In this document: positions 1 through 4,062 of the stretch, piece by piece
How the letters are laid out: each line of letters opens with the position of its first letter
Numbering within the stretch: position 1 is the stretch's first letter
NCBI GenBank assembly: GCA_015485235.1
Contig: WFTX01000112.1
Span: forward strand, 1-7,325
Direction: 5' to 3'
Origin: Nitrospirota bacterium
GTDB lineage: Bacteria > Nitrospirota > Thermodesulfovibrionia > Thermodesulfovibrionales > JdFR-85
DNA length: 7,325 nucleotides
Notes under the pieces: generated by a model
The model's database searches: none
Seen by the model: only the letters and a program-made list of their open reading frames with translations
What the model was told of the DNA's origin: nothing
Position numbers and translations under genes: made by a program

Positions 1-123
1 CCCCTCTATGGGTGGCTTTTCAGGGGAAGGGTCTTTGATACAGGAAACCCTGAAGGCTACAGGCAGTGCAGGGCTTTCCTGGAGGCCGGAGAGACCCGAT
101 TCCTGGCTGGAGGGTCTGATTAA
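1..123 (+). CDS. C-terminal end of a GalU-like sugar nucleotidyltransferase (partial)
   Basis: Reading from base 1 in frame 1 gives 40 codons closed by TAA at 121-123; the start lies outside the window. The segment YGWLFRGRVFDTGNPEGYRQ resembles the last conserved part of GalU/GtaB-type UTP-glucose-1-phosphate uridylyltransferases and related NTP-transferases, where a strand with G-x-R/V-[FY]-D-[TC]-G-[NT] is followed by a helix starting GY. Such enzymes make UDP-glucose in the cytoplasm for envelope glycans. The catalytic N-terminal part is not visible, so the nucleotide and sugar cannot be assigned; a mannose-1-phosphate guanylyltransferase or thymidylyltransferase is possible. The gene converges on parB with 85 bp between the stops. 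An 8-nt-loop hairpin CTGATT/AATCAG (116-135) spans the stop codon but has no T-run, so it is not a clear terminator. Confidence 0.5.
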   Translation, partial: PLYGWLFRGRVFDTGNPEGYRQCRAFLEAGETRFLAGGSD

Positions 124-184
124 AGGGAAAATCAGTGGGCTTCATGGAGAGACCACAAAAAGTGAACAAAATCATACGAAATAT

Positions 185-203
185 ATACAATTGTATGACA
201 ATT
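185..203. repeat. Overlapping AT-rich dyads between convergent genes
   Basis: ATACAATTGTAT (185-196) is a perfect 12-bp palindrome. It overlaps AATTGT-atg-ACAATT (189-203), a perfect 6-bp inverted repeat with a 3-nt spacer. They lie just beyond the parB stop, between two convergent genes. The stems are too AT-rich and lack a U-tract, so they do not look like an intrinsic terminator. A protein-binding site is possible but nothing shows one. Confidence 0.4.
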
Positions 204-208
204 AGGAA

Positions 209-1030
209 CTAACCTTCAAGGATCTCGATGATCCGGTCAAGCTCATCCAGGCTGTAATACTCTATCTCTACCTTTCCCTTCTTTCCCCTGTGGATGATCT
301 TCACCTTCGTCCCAAGGGAGCCTGAGAGGCGTTCTTCAAGGGCCCTGATATTGGGATCCCGGGGCCGGACCTTCCTCTCCGGCGGTGAGAGGACCTTTTT
401 ACAGAGGGCCTCTGTCTCTCTCACACTCAAGCCCCTCTTGATTACCTGCCTGGCTATATCAATCTGGGTCTTCCTGGTGGGAAGAGAGAGAATAGCCCGG
501 GCATGACCCATGGAGATCTCCCCGTCATTGACCAGCTTTTTTATCTCTGCGGGGAGCTTAAGAAGGCGGAGGTAGTTTGCCACTGTGGCCCTCTCCTTCC
601 CCACCCTCTTAGAGAGGTCTTCCTGGGTGTACTTGAATTCCTCCATGAGGCGATGGAATGCCTCGGCTGTCTCAATGGGGTTGAGGTCATCGCGCTGGAT
701 ATTCTCTATCAGGGCCAGCTCAAGGGATTCAGAGGTGCTGGACTCCCTCACAATGGCCGGGATCTTCTTAAGACCGGCAAGTTTTGCAGCCCTCCACCGC
801 CGCTCCCCTGCTATCAGGAAGAACCTGCCCTTCTCCCCCTTCCTGAGAATCACGGGCTGGAGCACACCCTTTTCCCTGATGGATGAGGCAAGCTCTTCCA
901 GTGCTTCCTTCCGGAAGTTCTTCCTCGGCTGTTCAGGGTTGGGCTCTATCCGAGAGAGGGGGATCTCCTGGACTCCTCCTTCGGTTGAGGGTATCAGGGC
1001 ATCAAGCCCCCTGCCGAGTGCCGCTTTCAT
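209..1030 (-). CDS. parB: ParB chromosome-partition protein (parS-binding CTPase clamp)
   Basis: 273 residues, normal for chromosomal ParB/Spo0J. It binds parS, loads and spreads as a CTP-dependent clamp, and stimulates the ParA ATPase during origin segregation. The N-terminus MKAALGRGLDALIP is the usual ParB opening, where the ParA-stimulating segment lies. The ParB/Srx-type CTP-binding domain follows, with GERRWRAAKLAGL (75-87) and ENIQRDDLNPIE (109-120). The parS-binding helix-turn-helix is TQEDLSKRVGKERATVANYL (135-154), then RLLKLP. The C-terminal 50 or so residues, ending LDELDRIIEILEG, fit the dimerisation domain. The start at 1030 is preceded by AAAGGAG (plus-strand 1038-1044), 7 nt from the ATG, and lies inside the end of parA (29-nt overlap), so translation is probably coupled. 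No disrupted motif is seen. Confidence 0.97.
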   Translation of the reverse strand: MKAALGRGLDALIPSTEGGVQEIPLSRIEPNPEQPRKNFRKEALEELASSIREKGVLQPVILRKGEKGRFFLIAGERRWRAAKLAGLKKIPAIVRESSTSESLELALIENIQRDDLNPIETAEAFHRLMEEFKYTQEDLSKRVGKERATVANYLRLLKLPAEIKKLVNDGEISMGHARAILSLPTRKTQIDIARQVIKRGLSVRETEALCKKVLSPPERKVRPRDPNIRALEERLSGSLGTKVKIIHRGKKGKVEIEYYSLDELDRIIEILEG

Positions 1031-1781
1031 TCAGGATCTCCTTTGCCAGTTGAAGATAGCTCTCAGCCCCCCTGGACCGGGCATCATAGAGCATCACCGG
1101 TTTCCCGAAGCTGGGAGACTCGCTTAGTGTAACATTTCTGGGAATCACTGTTGTATAAACTGTATCCCCGAAGTGACGCTTCACCTCCTCTGCCACCTGC
1201 CGGGAAAGCGATGTCCTTGAATCAAACATGGTGAGAAGAATGCCCTCTATCTCAAGCCCGGGATTGAAGGAGTTTCTGACCAGGTTGATCGTTCTTGAAA
1301 GCAGTCCAAGGCCCTCAAGGGCATAGTATTCACACTGGACCGGGACGATGAGGGAGTCGGCAGCCACAAGGGCGTTCAGGGTGAGGAGACCGAGGGAAGG
1401 GGGACAGTCTATGAAGATATAGGCGTATCTTTCCCGGATACCTGAGATGAGCCGGGAGAGAATCATCTCCCGCCCCTCTGCAGTTACCAGCTCTACCTCC
1501 ACGGCCAGGAGGTCAATGGATGAAGGTGTAATGGAGAGATGCTCGACCTCAGTAGGAAGAATTATCTCATCAAGACCGGCCTCTCCCGTGAAGGCCTGAT
1601 ATATGGAGATGGAGAGGTCTGTACGGTCTATCCCCAGGCCGGTGGTGGTATTGCCCTGGGGATCAAGGTCTATGACGAGGATATCCTTCCCTGCAAGCGC
1701 AAGGGAGGCGGCAAGGTTTATGGCGGTAGTGGTCTTCCCGACACCGCCTTTCTGGTTTGCTATGGTGATTACCTTCCCCAA
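1002..1781 (-). CDS. parA: ParA/Soj chromosome-partition ATPase, TTG start
   Basis: 259 residues from a TTG at 1781, the usual size for the short chromosomal Soj-type ParA without an N-terminal HTH. It dimerises with ATP, binds DNA non-specifically and moves ParB-parS complexes. The deviant Walker A is KGGVGKTT (11-18) with signature Lys11; Walker A' is DLDPQGN (38-44); Walker B is FIDCPPS (123-129, Asp125). The C-terminal FDSRTSLSRQV and NVTLSESPSFGKP segments are typical. The frame is open to an ATG at 1934, but the extra 51 codons match nothing in the family and would be read through parS, whereas TTG gives the canonical opening MGKVITIANQKGGVGKTT. A GGGAGA lies 10 nt before the TTG. parA is first in the parA-parB operon. 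The common upstream partners rsmG and mnmG are not here; the upstream neighbour is a divergent IPTL-CTERM gene. Confidence 0.95.
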   Translation of the reverse strand: MGKVITIANQKGGVGKTTTAINLAASLALAGKDILVIDLDPQGNTTTGLGIDRTDLSISIYQAFTGEAGLDEIILPTEVEHLSITPSSIDLLAVEVELVTAEGREMILSRLISGIRERYAYIFIDCPPSLGLLTLNALVAADSLIVPVQCEYYALEGLGLLSRTINLVRNSFNPGLEIEGILLTMFDSRTSLSRQVAEEVKRHFGDTVYTTVIPRNVTLSESPSFGKPVMLYDARSRGAESYLQLAKEILNESGTRQGA

Positions 1782-1800
1782 GACCTGTTTTTCTCCCTGA

Positions 1801-1820
1801 AATGTTCCACGTGGAACATT
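1801..1820. promoter_or_regulatory. parS centromere site in the parA leader
   Basis: A perfect 20-bp palindrome. Its inner 16 bp (1803-1818, TGTTCCACGTGGAACA) match the widely conserved parS consensus TGTTTCACGTGAAACA at all but the two symmetric variable positions; each half-site occurs in known parS sites. This is the ParB loading site. It lies 21 nt before the TTG start of parA and downstream of the likely parAB -10 box, so bound ParB could also repress its own operon; that last point is inference. It is the only CACGTG in the window. Confidence 0.93.
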
Positions 1821-1865
1821 CGTGATGTTTCCCTGGATTCTTTTTTGACTACCTTCAATGCTGTT

Positions 1866-1871
1866 ATTATA
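1866..1871 (-). promoter_or_regulatory. Probable -10 box of the parAB promoter
   Basis: On the minus strand these bases read TATAAT, a perfect sigma-70 -10 hexamer. It lies 85 bp upstream of the parA TTG, and parS would fall in the 5' leader. No good -35 hexamer is found at 16-18 bp and there is no extended TGn, so this is a suggestion only. Confidence 0.4.
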
Positions 1872-1935
1872 ACGGAAACAGGAGGTGGAAGTGGGATGTG
1901 AAACCGGGAAAAGGAAATTGAGATTGTTCTGCATC

Positions 1936-1972
1936 CCTTGCCTGCAGCCACTTCGTGGCTTTCGGCAAAAGG
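1936..1972. repeat. Isolated imperfect hairpin in the parA / IPTL-CTERM gap
   Basis: The inner stem AGCCAC-ttc-GTGGCT (1946-1960) is perfect. It is flanked by a symmetric 3x3 internal loop (tgc/ttc), then an outer stem CCTTGCC (1936-1942) against GGCAAAAGG (1964-1972) with a 2-nt bulge. It lies in the middle of the 351-bp divergent gap 1782-2132, apart from both promoters, and has no U-tract directly after it. It may be a palindromic repeat or a small structured RNA; no family recognised. Confidence 0.45.
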
Positions 1973-2032
1973 CTTTGACCCCGAGGTCCTGCCACGGAGT
2001 TCCTCATTCCATTCTGAAGAGAAATGCAAAAG

Positions 2033-2073
2033 TTGCAATTTGGTGTGAAAATCTTTATCCTATTTAGTATAAG
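2033..2073 (+). promoter_or_regulatory. Candidate promoter region of the IPTL-CTERM gene
   Basis: Two weak options overlap. TTGCAA (2033-2038), a 17-bp spacer and TATCCT (2056-2061) match sigma-70 at 4 of 6 in each box. TATAAG (2068-2073) is a 5-of-6 -10 box without a clear -35, and would start the RNA near 2080, right at the leader hairpin. Neither is convincing alone. Confidence 0.3.
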
Positions 2074-2082
2074 GATCTGCAT

Positions 2083-2105
2083 CCGGCAGGAGGGTAGCCT
2101 GCCGG
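2083..2105 (+). promoter_or_regulatory. Leader hairpin upstream of the IPTL-CTERM gene
   Basis: CCGGCAGG (2083-2090) and CCTGCCGG (2098-2105) form a perfect 8-bp GC-rich stem around a 7-nt loop AGGGTAG. It ends 17 nt before the true ribosome binding site AAGGAGG (2121-2127) and is not followed by a T-run, so it is not a standard terminator. The stem-loop junction contains AGGAGGG, a Shine-Dalgarno look-alike with a GGA. It may stabilise the mRNA 5' end or be bound by a CsrA-like protein; both are inference. Confidence 0.5.
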
Positions 2106-2132
2106 TTATCTCAATTATCTAAGGAGGCGCTT

Positions 2133-2843
2133 ATGAAGAGGGAGGAGTTCGAAAGGAAACTGAAGGCATACGCAGCGGCTGCTGCAGGGGTGGTGGCAGC
2201 AGCCCCGGCAGGGGTGATGCTTAGTGCCTCACCTGCAGAGGCGGCAATACAGTATTTCAATCCGTCGGACATAACCGTGAACTCATCAAGTACGAGAGCG
2301 GATATAGATATTAATGGTGATGGTGTCCCGGATTTCTCCATTACTTACTCCTTTGCGGACAGTACTAATTTTGGTCTTTTCCTTCACTGGACAAGGACAA
2401 CAGGGGGGCTCGGAGGTTCAAGCTTTATTGCCACAGGCAATAATGGGTGGCCTAGCACATATGTTGTCAACCTGTCAGCAAACTTTCTGATTCAAAATAA
2501 TCTTCAAAACTACGTCTGGAACTCGCAAACTGCTTTTCTTAACGGCTTCCTGAATGATCAGAGTTCAGGATCGTTCATTAATGACACGGGTTGTATCGGG
2601 GTCCGGTTCAATACTGCAAGCGGTGTACGGTATGGCTGGATAAGATATCAGGGGGTCGGTGATGATACCGGAATTATCCAGGACTGGGCTTACGAAGATA
2701 CAGGTGCACCCATCCAGTGTTTTGACACCGGCCAGCAGACCACAGCCGTCCCCACCCTGAACCAGTGGGGGCTTCTGGCAATGATAGGGCTGCTTGCAGG
2801 CGGCGGAGCGTTAGCTTTGAGAAGGCGGGAAGCAGAAGAGTAG
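2133..2843 (+). CDS. Exported protein with IPTL-CTERM sorting tail
   Basis: 236 residues. The N-terminus is charged (MKREEFERKLK), followed by an Ala-rich hydrophobic stretch (13-38) ending at ASPAEAA, a signal peptide. DINGDGVPD (59-67) has the DxNxDGxxD form of a calcium-binding loop. Residues 166-194, with YGWIRYQ and DWAYEDTGAPI, match a stretch common in PEP-CTERM/IPTL-CTERM proteins. The tail is a full sorting signal: VPTLNQWGL (206-214), a hydrophobic helix to about 229, then RRR (230-232). By analogy with the PEP-CTERM/exosortase system such tails are recognised and cleaved in the inner membrane and the body is sent to the surface or matrix. No exosortase gene is in the window. AAGGAGG lies 5 nt before the ATG. 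The unit has its own leader hairpin and terminator. Function of the body is unknown. Confidence 0.88.
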   Translation: MKREEFERKLKAYAAAAAGVVAAAPAGVMLSASPAEAAIQYFNPSDITVNSSSTRADIDINGDGVPDFSITYSFADSTNFGLFLHWTRTTGGLGGSSFIATGNNGWPSTYVVNLSANFLIQNNLQNYVWNSQTAFLNGFLNDQSSGSFINDTGCIGVRFNTASGVRYGWIRYQGVGDDTGIIQDWAYEDTGAPIQCFDTGQQTTAVPTLNQWGLLAMIGLLAGGGALALRRREAEE

Positions 2844-2872
2844 AAACCGGAAACTGCAATATAGATCAAGAG

Positions 2873-2900
2873 AAGGCAGGGCGGATGCCCTGCCTTTTTT
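2873..2900 (+). terminator. Strong intrinsic terminator after the IPTL-CTERM gene
   Basis: AAGGCAGGGC (2873-2882), a GGAT loop, and GCCCTGCCTT (2887-2896) form a 10-bp stem running into six Ts (2895-2900). It begins 30 bp after the stop codon and separates this unit from the membrane-protein gene at 3055. Confidence 0.93.
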
Positions 2901-3036
2901 GTAAAGCAACCTTATCCTTGCTCGATTCTGAACAGCCGGACAGGAAAAAGATTAGAAGAGGGCTACCGCTCCCCTATGAGCTGAAAGGCGGAACACCCTG
3001 AAGATCTGGAGCAGAGGAAGTTTTCAGGGCACTCTC

Positions 3037-3045
3037 TGCTATAAT
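3037..3045 (+). promoter_or_regulatory. Extended -10 promoter element before the HExxH gene
   Basis: TGCTATAAT is a perfect TGn extended -10 with consensus TATAAT (3040-3045). There is no good -35, which extended -10 promoters tolerate. The expected transcription start is about 3052, only a few bases before the ATG at 3055, so the mRNA would have almost no leader. Confidence 0.5.
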
Positions 3046-3054
3046 CACCTGTAC

Positions 3055-3774
3055 ATGTTTCGAAGATGTCTTACAGCGCCCTTTGTTGACTATATGTCTG
3101 CCCTCTCATTCTGCCTCCAGGGCAAGAGAACCGGATGGGTGTATATTACTGTCTTCTTTCTGCTTTCCTGGTGGGTATATGTTCCGGTCCATGAACTGAT
3201 GCATGCCTTCGGGTGTATCCTTGCCGGAGGCAGTGTCGGGAGACTTGACCTCGCCCCGCTTTACGGGGCCGAACTCCTTGAGAAGGTTTTTCCCTTTATC
3301 CACTCAGGCTCGGAGTACGCCGGTCAACTGAAGGAGTTCGATACGGGTGGAAGCGATATTGTATATTTAGTCACGGTTTTTTCCCCCTACCTGCTGACGG
3401 TATTTCCGGGTGTGCCCCTCATCCGGCGGGTCCATGCCTCCAAGAGCCCGCTTAGGGGAAGCATTAAGCTTGGTCTGGCCATGCCTTTTGCCTTTGCCCC
3501 TTTTGTTTCCATGACAGGCGACTTTTATGAAACAGGCTCCATAGTAACCACGAGGCTGGCATCAGAAATCACCTCTGGTTTGGATGTCAGTAGATGGAGG
3601 AGTGACGACCTTTTCAAACTGTTGAAGGGTCTGAAAGATGGTTTTACCGCCATGGACTTTCCGATAATTCTGATCTCCTTTCTCATAGGTGTCTGTCTCG
3701 CCTTTCTTACTTATAATGCAGGCAGGGTTCCTGTCAGGTTAATAAAGAAGGTGGAGAAGCCCCCTGCCCCATGA
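3055..3774 (+). CDS. Multi-pass membrane protein with HExxH zinc-protease motif, unknown family
   Basis: 239 residues; family not recognised. About four hydrophobic segments: 27-59, 101-123, 137-153 and 202-222. The first contains VHELMHAFG, an HExxH zinc-binding motif (His46, Glu47, His50) inside or at the edge of a membrane helix, as in intramembrane M50/site-2-type or related metalloproteases. The M50 LDG-type third-ligand motif is not evident; TGDFYE (154-159) after the third hydrophobic segment has acidic residues that could serve. The tail is basic and proline-rich (RLIKKVEKPPAP). No Shine-Dalgarno sequence precedes the ATG, and an extended -10 sits 9 nt upstream, suggesting a leaderless mRNA. 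The frame is open upstream to about 2980, so an earlier CTG at 2998 cannot be excluded. It follows the IPTL-CTERM gene on the same strand but beyond its terminator; any role in processing that protein is speculative. Confidence 0.75.
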   Translation: MFRRCLTAPFVDYMSALSFCLQGKRTGWVYITVFFLLSWWVYVPVHELMHAFGCILAGGSVGRLDLAPLYGAELLEKVFPFIHSGSEYAGQLKEFDTGGSDIVYLVTVFSPYLLTVFPGVPLIRRVHASKSPLRGSIKLGLAMPFAFAPFVSMTGDFYETGSIVTTRLASEITSGLDVSRWRSDDLFKLLKGLKDGFTAMDFPIILISFLIGVCLAFLTYNAGRVPVRLIKKVEKPPAP

Positions 3775-3792
3775 CCGTAAATCTGCACTCTC

Positions 3793-4015
3793 ACCGAAAA
3801 TTGCCGATTGACTTTTAGTCAAAAACACATAAGGCGGCCGGGGCTGACGAAAAATCAGGATTTAGCGACACCGACAGTGCCGGTCTCTAATGTAAAAGGT
3901 TTCACCGTCAGGTGAAAAAGGGCAAGAGTGTTTATGGTTAAATCCTGTCGCATTAAATACTGTTTTGAGGCAGTCCCTGCCGCCATTTAACCAGGGTCAA
4001 TTGGCAAATTCGGGT
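3793..4015. repeat. Large concentric imperfect inverted repeat (MITE-like or structured RNA)
   Basis: It fills most of the 288-bp gap between the HExxH and fusion genes. The outer arms 3793-3812 and 3996-4015 match in inverted orientation at 16 of 20 positions ungapped. The next arms 3833-3846 (GGCGGCCGGGGCTG) and 3971-3984 match at 12 of 14. Then 3850-3870 pairs with 3946-3967 through AAAA, CAG, ATTTA and GCGACA blocks with small gaps. The core is a perfect hairpin TTTCACC-gtca-GGTGAAA (3900-3917). The inner pairs share a centre at 3908 to 3908.5; the outer pair is shifted by a gap of about 9 nt. The 3871-3899 and 3918-3945 stretches pair poorly. CTC follows the right end and precedes the left end, a possible but very short target duplication. 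No ORF of note lies inside. Confidence 0.75.
3808..3822. repeat. Small dyad inside the left arm of the large inverted repeat
   Basis: TTGACT-ttt-AGTCAA is a perfect 6-bp inverted repeat with a 3-nt spacer. It lies partly in the stretch of the left arm that has no good partner in the right arm, so it may fold as a side hairpin. No U-tract follows. Confidence 0.4.
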
Positions 4016-4027
4016 CTCAGGCCTTTC

Positions 4028-4057
4028 TTGAGATGTAATGGCAGATTAAGTTAAAAT
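4028..4057 (+). promoter_or_regulatory. Sigma-70-like promoter abutting the fusion gene
   Basis: TTGAGA (4028-4033), an 18-bp spacer and TAAAAT (4052-4057) match the sigma-70 consensus at 5 of 6 in each box. The expected transcription start is at or within a base or two of the ATG at 4063. It begins just outside the large inverted repeat. Confidence 0.5.
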
Positions 4058-4062
4058 CTTCC

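Noticed and set aside
116..135. Hairpin CTGATT/AATCAG as terminator of the partial left gene
   Set aside because: The stem is short and AT-rich, overlaps the stop codon and no T-run follows.
8..205. 65-codon open frame on the plus strand at the left edge
   Set aside because: It is a different frame from the GalU-like C-terminus at 1-123, has no ribosome binding site and resembles no protein.
585..1127. 180-codon open frame on the plus strand
   Set aside because: It is antisense to parB and the end of parA, both of which are certain.
3900..3917. TTTCACC/GGTGAAA hairpin as an intrinsic terminator
   Set aside because: No T-tract follows on the plus strand and only a broken one on the minus strand; it is better explained as the core of the large inverted repeat.
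3775..4062. Known riboswitch or ncRNA in the gap before the fusion gene
   Set aside because: I compared it by eye with c-di-GMP and cobalamin riboswitch cores and saw no match; an Rfam search would decide.
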